DNA from: JAWKOK01 sp963698255
GTDB taxonomy: Bacteria; Chloroflexota; Anaerolineae; Caldilineales; Caldilineaceae
NCBI GenBank assembly: GCA_963698255.1
Contig: CAVOQD010000011.1
Coordinates: 124,001 to 188,000 of the forward strand
Direction: 5' to 3'
Length of the DNA stretch: 64,000 nt
The notes beneath the pieces are model-generated. The model saw only the letters and a list, made by a program, of their open reading frames with translations, was not told the DNA's origin and searched no databases. Numbering within the stretch: position 1 is the stretch's first letter; each line of letters starts with the position of its first letter. Below are positions 9,450-18,400 of the stretch, piece after piece. The translations under genes and the position numbers were made by a program.

Positions 9450-10004
9450 TCAGCGTGGCTCGTCCACCACTTCGTAGGTCAACTGGACAAAGCCAAAATC
9501 ATAGCTGATCGTCGACACATGTTTGAGCGCAACATCTTGCGCCAGGTCGCCAAAGAGCGGGATTCCGCTGCCAAGAATGACCGGAATGAGCGTGATCGTG
9601 AGATCGTCGATGAGCCCCGCGGCCAGGAAACGCTGGATGGTGATACCGCCGTCGATATACAGGCGTTTCGCCCCCGCTGCTGACAGACGATCATGTAGTT
9701 CTCGGGGTGATTCTGAAGAATGCGAAACGGTCGGAGCCAGTTCTGCGGGAATGCTCATTTCGTTGCGGCTCAGAACGATGACCGGCTTGCTTCCATACGG
9801 CCATTGGCCAAACGACAACACTTGCTCGTACGTCTTCCGCCCCATGATCAGCGCATCAACCGACTCCATGAACGCGCCGTAGCCACAGTCCTCCCCCTCG
9901 GTCACCGTGGCATTGGCGGCATCCAGCCAATCGAGTCCGCCGTCGGCGCGGGCAATAAAGCCATCCAGACTTGTGGCAATGAATACGGATGCTTTCAAAC
10001 CCAT
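9450..10004 (-). CDS. Dihydrofolate-reductase-like (RibD C-terminal domain) protein
   Basis: A 184-residue NADPH-binding reductase-fold protein of the YyaP/YwjB type. It begins KASVFIATSLDGFIARADGGLDWL, has MGRKTYEQVLSFGQWPY (phosphate-binding region) near 54-70 and ends with the typical IPVILGSGIPLFGDL strand. Family members reduce pterin- or flavin-precursor-like substrates, but the real substrate is rarely known and this short type is unlikely to be the cell's main FolA. An AAGGAT site precedes the ATG. Only 6 bp separate it from the upstream S51 peptidase gene, so both are probably co-transcribed. Confidence 0.85.
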   Translation of the reverse strand: MGLKASVFIATSLDGFIARADGGLDWLDAANATVTEGEDCGYGAFMESVDALIMGRKTYEQVLSFGQWPYGSKPVIVLSRNEMSIPAELAPTVSHSSESPRELHDRLSAAGAKRLYIDGGITIQRFLAAGLIDDLTITLIPVILGSGIPLFGDLAQDVALKHVSTISYDFGFVQLTYEVVDEPR

Positions 10005-10010
10005 GGATCG

Positions 10011-10718
10011 TCATCCTTTCTCTTGACCGAGGTACTCAACATCAAGAGGTCTCTCCTGAACTTGACCGCCGTCGACCTCCACACGGTAGGCGCGTGCATT
10101 TTCTCTTGAAGAGACGATCCGGTGCAGGGCGCCGTTGACGAAGTGCAGCGCCGCGCCGTCGTCGGCAGCGATGCCGGGCAGCATCCCTTCGCCGACGAAG
10201 CGCTGATACGCAGGTCTGCGCTGGGACTCGCCGTCGTAGTGAGGACAGTTGCTGCCGGGCAGAAAGCCCAGGCAGTCGAGCGGCGCCAGCTCGCGGCCGA
10301 ACGAGTCGGTCACGCCGGCCTGGAACCAGCAGATCGAGCCCGCGCTCACCCCGGCCAGCACGACGCCGGCAGATAGCGCGGCCTGCAACGCCTTGTCGAA
10401 GCCGTGCAGACGCCAGACCGCCAACATGTTGGCCGTGTTGCCGCCGCCGACGTAGATCACGTCTTGGCTCAAGGCGAATTCGGTCAGATCGTCCACGTCC
10501 CGGTTGAACAACCCCAGGTGCGACGGCACGCACTCTGCCTTGTTGAAGCGGTTGTAGAAGCGCACGATATAGTTTTCGTTGTCCCCGCTGGCCGTGGGCA
10601 CGAAGCAGACTTTCGGATGTTCGCTGCGAGCAAGTCCGAGGATGTAATCATCCAGCAGGGTGATCTCCTCCATGGAGAACCCGCCGCCGCCCAACGCCAC
10701 GATCTGTTCTTTGTCCAT
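10011..10718 (-). CDS. Peptidase E-like S51 serine peptidase
   Basis: Class I glutamine-amidotransferase-fold peptidase, 235 residues, the usual length. The nucleophile elbow GVSAGSICWF holds the catalytic Ser near residue 122, YVGGGNTANMLAVW precedes it, and NCPHYDGE provides the His region. Family members cleave Asp-X dipeptides or process small acidic peptides such as cyanophycin products; the exact substrate here is not determined. A GAGGGAGA site lies directly before the ATG. The stop lies 6 bp from the DHFR-like gene and the start 9 bp from the upstream P-loop kinase, indicating an operon of three small enzymes. Confidence 0.87.
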   Translation of the reverse strand: MDKEQIVALGGGGFSMEEITLLDDYILGLARSEHPKVCFVPTASGDNENYIVRFYNRFNKAECVPSHLGLFNRDVDDLTEFALSQDVIYVGGGNTANMLAVWRLHGFDKALQAALSAGVVLAGVSAGSICWFQAGVTDSFGRELAPLDCLGFLPGSNCPHYDGESQRRPAYQRFVGEGMLPGIAADDGAALHFVNGALHRIVSSRENARAYRVEVDGGQVQERPLDVEYLGQEKG

Positions 10719-10727
10719 TCTCCCTCT

Positions 10728-11280
10728 TCAATTCAACTGATTTTGAATCTCTGCCACCGTCTCGGCAATTGTCAAGTGCGAGTTGTCCAGCCAGTATCCA
10801 AGATGCGGCGTCTCCTGCACGCAGAACTCGGTCGAAGAAGTCGATCTCATCCCGACTTGCGTAGCCGGTCTTGGCGCGCGCCAACTCGCGTGCGGCAATC
10901 GTCTCGGCATCGGGGCAGAGCACGATGATCGCCAGCGGGTAGCCTCGAAACGCTTCTTCCGTCTCCGCCAGTGTCTCGCCGATGATGATGTCTTGATAGA
11001 CCACCGTGAAGCCCGCTTCGAAGTAGCGCTTTGCAACCTCCTGAGCGAGTTGATAGCGCAAGTGCAACTGGGCTACCGCTTCCGTGGACAGATCCGAGGA
11101 CATTTCAGCGCGTCCGGAAACAATCATGCGTCGAAAGATGTCGCCGCGCAGATGAACGCTCTTCGGCAATTGCTCGGCCAACGCCTGTGCAACGCTTGAC
11201 TTGCCCGAAGCCATGTTGCCGGTGATCAGATATGATGCGAGCTTGGTCTTGAGGCATTGTGTCCGTTTCCTTCTGTACAT
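10728..11280 (-). CDS. P-loop kinase/phosphotransferase of the AAA_33/zeta-toxin-like type, frameshifted
   Basis: Small ATP-binding protein with Walker A GNMASGKSSVAQAL, HLRGDIFRRM after it, and VYQDIIIG plus IIVLCPDAETIAARE later, as in small-molecule kinases related to chloramphenicol phosphotransferase. A frameshift near 10810 moves the end into another frame, giving the natural C-terminus ETPHLGYWLDNSHLTIAETV. The start is uncertain: the ATG at 11280 is in frame, but a better-placed AAGGAA site precedes an ATG at 11257 (MPQDQARII) that would need one more indel to join. First gene of a tight three-gene run with the S51 peptidase and DHFR-like protein. Substrate unknown. Confidence 0.72.
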
Positions 11281-11378
11281 TGACACAGATAATCACTCAT
11301 TGACTTCAGATGTCCAGATATCCGTCATCTGTGACCATCTGTGTGAATCTGTGCGCAGATCAGTGAAAACCGCAATCT

Positions 11379-12497
11379 TCAGCGATCAAACCAGAACTCG
11401 TGGCGAGTCTTTCCATCCACCGCCAACTCGGCCAGCACTTCGCCCATGACGCTGGCGAACTTGAAGCCGTGGCCCGAATAGCCCGTCCCGAAGACGACCT
11501 GGGGATGGTCAGGATGCCGGTCGACGATGAAGTGCTCGTCGGGCGTGTTGGTGAAGAGACAGGTCTTCAGCGAGAGCGTCGGACCTGTGGCCTGGGGGAA
11601 GTAGCGTTCGGCGAATGCCCGCAGCACGGCCTCGTCCTCCGGGTGACATTCCCGGTCCATGGTGTCGGGATCGACGATCTCCTCGCGGTGGTGCATGCGG
11701 CCAAACTTGAAGCCGGGAATGCCCCAGAGCGGGAAGCCATAGTAGGTGCCTCCGGCATCCTCGATGATCCAGACCGGCAGATGGCCGGTGCGGAAGAGTT
11801 CGGGCTGCTGGGGCTGGAGCCAGGCCAGCACCTGGCGTTCCGGTACGGCAAGGCCATCGCCGAGCGGAGCCAGCAGTTTGCTGGCCCACGCGCCGGCGGT
11901 GATCACCAGCTTATCGGCTGTGTAATCGCCTCGATCGGTCGTCACCTTCACGCCGTCACCCAGCGGCTCCCAGTCCAGCACCTGCTCGCGCCCGTGGATG
12001 ACCGCTCCAAGCGCCATGGCCAGATTGGCATGGGCCACGATGCACCGTTCTGAAAGCAGAAAGCCGGCGTCGGGCTGGTAGTTGGCCATCATGCCGTCGG
12101 GCAGGTGGAAGGCCGGGAAGCGTCTGGCCAGTTCGGCCGCGGTGTAGATCTCGTGGGGCAGGTGGTGGGTCTCGCAGGCCAGCAGCGACCCCTTGAAGAC
12201 GCTGTCCTCGGGCGCGGACGCGTCAACGCCGCCGGTGATGTGCAGCAACTGCTCGCCGGCTCTGGCCTCAGTCTCGTGCCAGAGTTCGTAGGCCCGTCGC
12301 AGCAGCGGCACGTAGGACGGATCCTCCATGTAGGCCATGCGAATGATGCGCGTCAGCCCATGGGACGATCCCATGGTGTGGGGAATGTCGTAGCGTTCGA
12401 GGCCGAGCACGCGTTGGCCGCGCTTTGCCAATTCGTAGACCGCTGCGCTGCCCATGCCGCCCACGCCGATGACGATACCGTCATAATGATCTGTCAT
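11379..12497 (-). CDS. Sarcosine oxidase/N-methyltryptophan oxidase-like FAD enzyme
   Basis: Monomeric amine oxidase of 372 residues. It opens with the FAD-binding fold GIVIGVGGMGSAAVYELAKRG (cofactor glycines near 11-16) and shows HTMGSSHGLTRIIRMAY, typical of the family. KTCLFTNTPDEHFIVD near 305-320 contains the Cys that in monomeric sarcosine oxidase covalently holds FAD, and FGTGYSGHGFKFA closes the FAD site. The likely reaction is oxidative demethylation of an N-methyl amino acid to formaldehyde and peroxide; the preferred substrate is uncertain. The frame is intact, with an AAGGAAA ribosome site. It stands as its own unit between hairpin element B and the kinase operon. Confidence 0.87.
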   Translation of the reverse strand: MTDHYDGIVIGVGGMGSAAVYELAKRGQRVLGLERYDIPHTMGSSHGLTRIIRMAYMEDPSYVPLLRRAYELWHETEARAGEQLLHITGGVDASAPEDSVFKGSLLACETHHLPHEIYTAAELARRFPAFHLPDGMMANYQPDAGFLLSERCIVAHANLAMALGAVIHGREQVLDWEPLGDGVKVTTDRGDYTADKLVITAGAWASKLLAPLGDGLAVPERQVLAWLQPQQPELFRTGHLPVWIIEDAGGTYYGFPLWGIPGFKFGRMHHREEIVDPDTMDRECHPEDEAVLRAFAERYFPQATGPTLSLKTCLFTNTPDEHFIVDRHPDHPQVVFGTGYSGHGFKFASVMGEVLAELAVDGKTRHEFWFDR

Positions 12498-12544
12498 AGT
12501 CCGGATTTCCTTGTTCGAGCGCTATTATAGAGGCCGCTATGCCA

Positions 12545-12639
12545 ATAGACTGCGGATTAGGCGGATGAGGCGGGCGAAACCGGATTTATTTCGATCTAAT
12601 CTGTGGACATCAGCCTCATCCGCCTAATCCGCAGTCTAT
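12545..12639. repeat. Dispersed inverted element, copy B (27-bp perfect arms)
   Basis: Arms 12545-12571 and 12613-12639 are perfect complements over 27 bp with a 41-base loop; the arm core is GCGGATTAGGCGGATGAGG. The element fills the spacer between the DUF6398 gene and the oxidase gene. It is the best-conserved copy of the family seen at 9.3, 59.3 and 62.9 kb. Confidence 0.85.
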
Positions 12640-12673
12640 CGGCGTGCAGATGGTTGGTTACGTTCTAGCATAG

Positions 12674-13189
12674 TCATCCGCGGTCTGCCGGTATGTATGG
12701 GATGAGCCCCTTCTCGAATGCGCCTACCTGGACTTCGCGCGACATCCTGCGCACATCGACGATGAGACCATTTACCTGCAACATCCAGACCAGTGGATTG
12801 TCATCCAGCCGGCTCGGCAGCGACCAGTCCGGATCCATCTGGTACATGTCAAACGTATCACGAATGAGCTTAGCCTTGTTCGATCCGCTGCTCTTTTTGA
12901 CGCCGAACACTGCGCACAGGTCGTCTGCGGTCATGTGCGGATCTTGGGACTTGTCAAAGAGGAAGTTGACGGTACCCAGTGCGTAGAGAACGCCGCATGC
13001 CCAAATAGCAGGCTGCCCACGAGTAATTGGCGACGGACGCTTTCGTGCCAGTGCGGCAGTCAGTTGGCGTGCAAGCGCGGCATATTCGCTGTTCAACCGT
13101 TGTTCGCAGACTGCATCGGTCAACTCGATGATCGCGCGATAGGCTGGCTCAAGCGCTTTGGGAACGGATTCAGATCGTGGTTTGGTCAT
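12674..13189 (-). CDS. DUF6398-type protein of unknown function
   Basis: A 171-residue soluble protein. The central part PAIWACGVLYALGTVNFLFDK followed by MTADDLCAVFGVKKSSGSNKAKLIRD matches my memory of the DUF6398 family, in which a helix-turn-helix-like stretch follows a WACG motif. The N-terminus is a helical domain and no signal peptide is present. An AGGAA site lies just before the ATG. No function can be assigned; neighbours (MFS transporter upstream, hairpin B downstream) give no clear hint. Confidence 0.65.
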   Translation of the reverse strand: MTKPRSESVPKALEPAYRAIIELTDAVCEQRLNSEYAALARQLTAALARKRPSPITRGQPAIWACGVLYALGTVNFLFDKSQDPHMTADDLCAVFGVKKSSGSNKAKLIRDTFDMYQMDPDWSLPSRLDDNPLVWMLQVNGLIVDVRRMSREVQVGAFEKGLIPYIPADRG

Positions 13190-13287
13190 TTTGAGGTTCC
13201 TGTTGAATTGGAAACGGTGCTTCTGTCGTGATATTTACGCTGCTCTGAACTATAGGACAAGATACCATTTTCATCTAAATGACGCTA

Positions 13288-14475
13288 TCAGGCTGGATCC
13301 GGTTGAGGGAGATTTGACCCGAAGAACGGCACTGTGACCAAAAGCGCAACAACGTTGAGCACGCCGACAATCAAAAACGGCAGCCGCACATCGGTCTCCA
13401 GCAGGGCGCCGCCCAGCAGCGTGCCGCAGATCATGGCTGCGGTCCAGAGCAGGTGCAGCAAGCCGAAGACCCGGCCCCGGATTGCGGGTTCGGCCGCCGA
13501 CGTGACCATCCCCGGCAACAGCGTCGAGAGCGACCAGGCCGCACCGATGCCCAGCGTCCCGAAGACGTACAGCCCCCAGACCGATTGGGCCGTCAGGATC
13601 GTCCCGCAGATGGCCGTCAAAATGGCGGCGAACGCTATCTGCGTCGGGATTCGCACACCCCAGCGGTCGGCCGAACGACCGGCGACCAGTTGGGCCAATG
13701 AGGCGAAGATGGAGCTGACGGCCACATACCCGGCGACGGTCGCATTGCTGCCGCCCTGTTGTTTGATCAGCAAGGGCAACAACGTCATCACGCCGTAGTA
13801 GCAGGTTGGCAGGAAGCGCAGCAACCCCAATAGGGCGATCCGTTTGCGGTGCAGCAGCGCCCAATAGCCGCCGGATGCAGATACAACGTCCTCGGAATCC
13901 GGCGACGGACGCAGCGATGGCAAAAAGGTCGCCACCAGCGTTGTCGTCACCCCGAGACCGGCCAACGCCAGGCCGAGGCCACGGAAGTTGTCGTCGCCCA
14001 GGATGGCGGCGGCCAGCGGGGCGCCAATCGCGCCGCCGATGGTGTAGCCCCAGTTGTAGAGCGCAGACGAGAGACCCAGGATGCCGGCCCCGGCCGCCAT
14101 GGTCAGATAGCCTTGTCCGCTCAGCGTGGCGAAGCCCAGCCCGGCGCTGCCGATTGCCCACAGCAGAACGATGATCCAAGGCACATCGAAGAGATAGAGC
14201 AGGCTGCTGGTCGCCGTAGCGCCCACGCCCAGCACGAGGACCCGCTTGTGGCCCCAGCGGTCGCTCAGGCTGCCGCCCACCAGCGAAGCGGCCATGCCCA
14301 CGATCTGACCCAGCGCGATGACCTGGGCCACCTGACGCACGGGATAGATCATCACCTCGTTGAGGTAGATGGCGAAGAAGTTGCTCAACGGCATCAACAT
14401 GATGCCGTTGAGCAACTGCACCGTGAGCAGTCCGGCCAACGGCCAGAGGCTCTTTCTAGCGGACAATGTTGACAT
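13288..14475 (-). CDS. Major facilitator superfamily transporter
   Basis: A 395-residue membrane protein with about twelve hydrophobic segments. Motif A after the second helix reads GGSLSDRWGHKRVLV and its repeat in the second half reads AGRSADRWGVRIPTQI, both typical MFS loops between helices 2-3 and 8-9. The protein probably exports a small molecule or sugar, but nothing in the sequence fixes the substrate. The frame is intact. Ribosome site is weak. No clear operon partner: 98 bp separate it from the DUF6398 gene downstream. Confidence 0.85.
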   Translation of the reverse strand: MSTLSARKSLWPLAGLLTVQLLNGIMLMPLSNFFAIYLNEVMIYPVRQVAQVIALGQIVGMAASLVGGSLSDRWGHKRVLVLGVGATATSSLLYLFDVPWIIVLLWAIGSAGLGFATLSGQGYLTMAAGAGILGLSSALYNWGYTIGGAIGAPLAAAILGDDNFRGLGLALAGLGVTTTLVATFLPSLRPSPDSEDVVSASGGYWALLHRKRIALLGLLRFLPTCYYGVMTLLPLLIKQQGGSNATVAGYVAVSSIFASLAQLVAGRSADRWGVRIPTQIAFAAILTAICGTILTAQSVWGLYVFGTLGIGAAWSLSTLLPGMVTSAAEPAIRGRVFGLLHLLWTAAMICGTLLGGALLETDVRLPFLIVGVLNVVALLVTVPFFGSNLPQPDPA

Positions 14476-14573
14476 GCGGGTCGAAGCTTTCTGATGCTGG
14501 GGCAGCGGCGGCTATCGGTAGGGCAAAGGGCTGGCAGTAAATCGGTCGGTGAATGTGGCCAGGCGACAGCGCA

Positions 14574-14623
14574 GACGTGCTGTCCCGACGATCATGACTG
14601 CCAGTGGCTTGCGACAGCACGTC
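14574..14623. repeat. 11-bp hairpin in the 14.5-15.0 kb spacer
   Basis: GACGTGCTGTC at 14574-14584 pairs with GACAGCACGTC at 14613-14623 around a 28-base loop. The spacer 14476-15010 otherwise holds only a decayed gene fragment and the hairpin at 14944. Confidence 0.55.
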
Positions 14624-14720
14624 GTACGCGTCTAACGGATATCCACGAGTTATTCGCTCACCAGTCCCTAACTATACAGGCGAGCGGCGTACGGCTCAAA
14701 TCACTGCCTCGATAGTTGGA

Positions 14721-14895
14721 TTGCCGTTGGTCTGGAGCGGTCACGTTGCCGCGCTGGGCGTTCGCTCATCACCTGAATGGCATACCTTTGAAGAACTTGA
14801 TGGAAGCAGACTTTGACTGGACAGAGGCCGGGGAATGCGAGCTATGGACGAATACGGAAAAATGGCCTTCGCCTGGAATCTACCGAAAGCATTGA
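14721..14895 (+). pseudogene. Decayed fragment of a histidine-phosphatase-like gene
   Basis: The plus strand encodes VWSGHVAA, then after a one-base shift RWAFAHHLNGIP and LMEADFDWTEAGECELWT before a TGA at 14895. This matches the last ~50 residues of the phosphatase half of the gene at 8.25-9.29 kb (GHVATRWALD, RLNGVPLEDLMEADFDWKEG, YELWT). No start or upstream catalytic boxes remain, so it is a relic of a duplicated or transferred copy. It is the only plus-strand coding trace in this spacer. Confidence 0.75.
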
Positions 14896-14943
14896 TCGAC
14901 GCATCTTCTCGTTGAGGCCATCAGTAAGGTGGTGGCCGATCGG

Positions 14944-14981
14944 GACATGATTGCTGCCCATTATCGAGCAGCAATCATGTC
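14944..14981 (-). terminator. 14-bp perfect hairpin after the giant gene
   Basis: Arms 14944-14957 and 14968-14981 enclose a 10-base loop, 30 bp past the stop at 15011. The right arm runs into a sequence (ATGTCTTGCGA) also found beside the hairpin at 30.0 kb after another gene with the same C-terminal module. Likely a 3' terminator or stability element; no strong T tract. Confidence 0.6.
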
Positions 14982-15010
14982 TAGCGTATGTCTTGCGACG
15001 AATATGTCGT

Positions 15011-15406
15011 CTATGGCGCGCTGTTGTTGATCAGGGGCAGATAGATGCGGCGACCGGCAGCGTCGGGCCGGTTCTCCCCTGGGCCGGACGGTTCCGCCTC
15101 ACTGCGATCGCCAAACGCGACACCCAGTTCAAACGGGCCCATCTCGGTGACGTCACCGGCGATCCCCACCTGTTGCAGCAAAAAGTGCGTGGCATCCGTC
15201 TGAACCGCCAGTTGATAGTCGGTGGGCGTGACCGAATCGATGACGGTCGAGGGGATCAGATCGGCATTCAACCGTTGATTGCCCGATTGCGTGACAGCCA
15301 AGAGGTGGAAGCCGGCCACGCCCGTCTCGGTGGCCGTCTGCCAGCGAACGTCCACGTTTTCGCCGTTGCGTTCGGCCAGGAACCAGCCCAGCGTCACCGC
15401 CAACGG
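15011..15406 (-). repeat. Shared C-terminal module, copy 1
   Basis: The last 131 residues of the giant protein, from PLAVTLGWFLAERN through WQTATETGVAGFHLLAV, TDATHFLLQQVGIAGDVTEM to RIYLPLINNSAP and stop. The DNA is almost identical over long stretches to copy 3 at 33.57-33.96 kb. Confidence 0.9.
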
Positions 15407-18400
15407 TGTGAAGTTGGCGACGACAGCAGGCGTACCCTCCAGATCACTCAGACTGGGCGACGAAGCGTCAGTGATCACGAGCGTGATCCGCTTGTTGGTC
15501 TGGTCAACCGTACCGGCGGCAGCCGTCTGCCACTCACCGTTGCGATCGCACCAGAGCAGGGTCGGTGAAGCCGTGTCCGCGGTGTAGGCGACCGTCAGCG
15601 TCAGGCTGTCTATGCCAGCCGGATCTTCAAGCAGCAGATCGACGAAGTCGCCCATAGGGCTCGACGACCTGGCTGCTTTGCGGACAGGGGTCGCCGGCGA
15701 ATTGAGCAACGCCCCACCAGGACTCGCCGCTGCCCGTCTTGGAAATGACGATGGAGGGCGCTAGTGTCACCTTCGTGTCCGGGCCAGGTGCGGCTCTTCC
15801 CTGTTCAGTGGCAGCCGTGCCCGATGCGACATAGACGTAGGCCGGATCGCTGATGGCCGTGCCGTCAACGCCGGCGTCGATGCGAACCACGTGATTGCCG
15901 CTGCCGGCATTGTACGTGACCGCGGCCTTGCCCTCGGCATCGGTAACGGCAAATGGACTATCCAGACTGTCGCCTTCGATGTCGCTGGTAATGGTGAAGT
16001 TGACCGTCACACCTGCCGTAGGCGGCGTGACACGGGCGGTCAGCAACGTCGATCCGTCTGGCGCTGGGGCGATGCCGGGCTGGTTCGCCGTGTGACTGAT
16101 CGCCATCTGACTGGCGAAGGTGGCGGTGACCACCTTGGACGCATCGACGGTCAATGTGATCGGGTTGGTCGTGCCGATCACGTCGCCGCTCCAGCCGGTA
16201 AAGGTCCAGCCGGACGCAGCCGTGGCCGTGAGCGTGGCCGTTTCACCCAGCGCATAGGTGGCATTACGGTCGGCGTCACCGTGCCGCTGCCCACGATGTT
16301 GACCGTCACCGGGTAGAGCGGGACGCCGAAGATGGCCACGATGCTGCGGTCACCTGTAATGGTGACGGTCGTGGTCAACTCAGTGCTGAAGAACGCTGTC
16401 GCTCTCCTCGTTGCGCCAGCCGGCGAAGTCGACCCCATTGACGCCCAGGGTTGCCGTGACGGTGACTACCTCGCCGGCCGTGAACTTCGGTCTTGTCCGT
16501 CAGCTTCTGTGCCGTACCGTTGCCGATCCAGGCCACATTCAGCGAGTAGGTTTTCGGCGCGAAGATCGCCTGCAAGCTCGTGTTGTCGGTGACGGTCAGC
16601 GACTGCTCAGCGCATTGCCGTTCAGGCCCAGTCCCCACTCGGCGAATGACCACTCCGCATCCGGCGTGGCCGTCACCTGCACCACTTCGCCGTAGGCGTA
16701 GGTATCCTTGTTGGGATTCAGGGTGATGGCGCCGCCGCCTGACACCGTCGTGCTGATGGTGTAGGATGCCGGGCCGAAGTTAGCCGTGAACGATTTGTTG
16801 CTGTCAACGACCAGGATGAGCCCGCGGCCATCGCCGGTCACACCGCTCCAACTCTGGAAGACGTAGCCGGGATCAGGCACCGCTTCGACTGCGACTACGT
16901 CACCGTAGCGATAGCCGGACAACTGCGGGCTTAGGACCACGCTGCCGCCGCCGTTGCGGCTCGCGTTGACGGTGTAGACATTCTGGGTAAAGGTCGCGGT
17001 GACAACCTTGCTGCCGTCGATGGTCACGCTTTCGTTCGTGTTGTTGCCGCCGAGATCGCCGCTCCAGCCCGAGAAGGTCCAGCCGAGGTCGGCATCGGCA
17101 TCCAGCGCCACGCTATCGCCGTAGAGATAGGTTCCTTTGACGGGGCTCTGTGCGACGGTCCCGTTGCCCACGACGCGAACCGCCAGCGTGTATTGAGAGC
17201 GCACGAAGATGGCCGTCACCGCTTTATCTTCGATCCATGGTGAGCGTTTCACTGGTCAGGTTGCCGCTCAGCGCGCCGCTCCAACCGGTGAAGGTCCAGC
17301 CGGGATCGGCGGTCGCCGCGCAGATTCAGCACAGTGCCTTCGACATGCGTGCCGGACGGCACGGAGACGGAGCCTCCACCGGAGACGTTCACCGTCAGCA
17401 TCGTAGGATTGGCCTGCTCGTGCCGGGACCGCCCGGATCGGCGACGACGCCGTTGGCGCTCCGGTCGCGTCACCGCGGGCGCCGTCGACGAAGTAGAGAT
17501 TGATGCGGTCGCTCAGCAACTCGGCGCCGGTGGCTGTCGCGTCGTCGTACATGAAGTTGAACCAGCCATTGGACGCGTCGTACTTGTAGTAGCTGTTGAT
17601 GCCGGTGGCGTCGGCGAGATGGAGCGTCACCTGCGCGCTGCCGCCTGCGCCCATCCCGGTCACGTTGAAGGTGGGGAAGCCCAGCGGGAAGTTCGCATCG
17701 CCGGGCAGCGTGTCCGCGCCCGCGGACGGCGTCGCCGGGAAGCTGACGTTGGACAGGCTCAGGCCCGGATCGACCACGATGGTCACATAGTCGCCGGTAA
17801 TGGGACTCGGCAGCGAGGCCACGTTCATCTGCGCCTTGTCCGGGATGCCGTCGTCGTTGCCGTCGCCGTTGTTGGGTGCGCCGTCCTCCAGGTCACTGGC
17901 CGCGCCGTCGCCCTGGACGTTCACGGTGAAGGACGTGCTTTGATTGCCGGCGACGATGGTCACCGTGCGGCTGCCCTCCGCGCTGCCCGCATCCAGGCTC
18001 CACGACCAGACGCCGTTGCCCTCGTCGATCACCGTCCCTTCGGAGGCCGACCAACTCAGCGTGGCGTCCAGCGGGCTGTAGGCGCCGGTGTTGGTCAGCA
18101 TCTCGCTTTCGTCAGCCGACGACGCTGCTTTGATCTGCACTCAGGCTGACGGTCACGCCGGTCACCGTCAAGGTCTTGGAGGCGGCCACGAGATGCCGTC
18201 CTCGTCTCTCCACGTTGACCGTGAGGGTGGGATTGGCAAGGTTGGGGCCATACTTGTGGGACAGGTGCGGCCGGCGACGTGCCGATGAAGCTGTCGCAAT
18301 AGTCGCTGGTGCCGTCGCCCCAATCGACGATGCAGTCACTCATCGTGTCCTGGCCGGGGTCGATCAGCTCGCCCAGACGGACATCGAAGACCTCGCCGAC

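Noticed and set aside
14476..15010. A functional plus-strand gene in the spacer
   Set aside because: Only about 50 codons match a family, with a frameshift and no start; called a relic.
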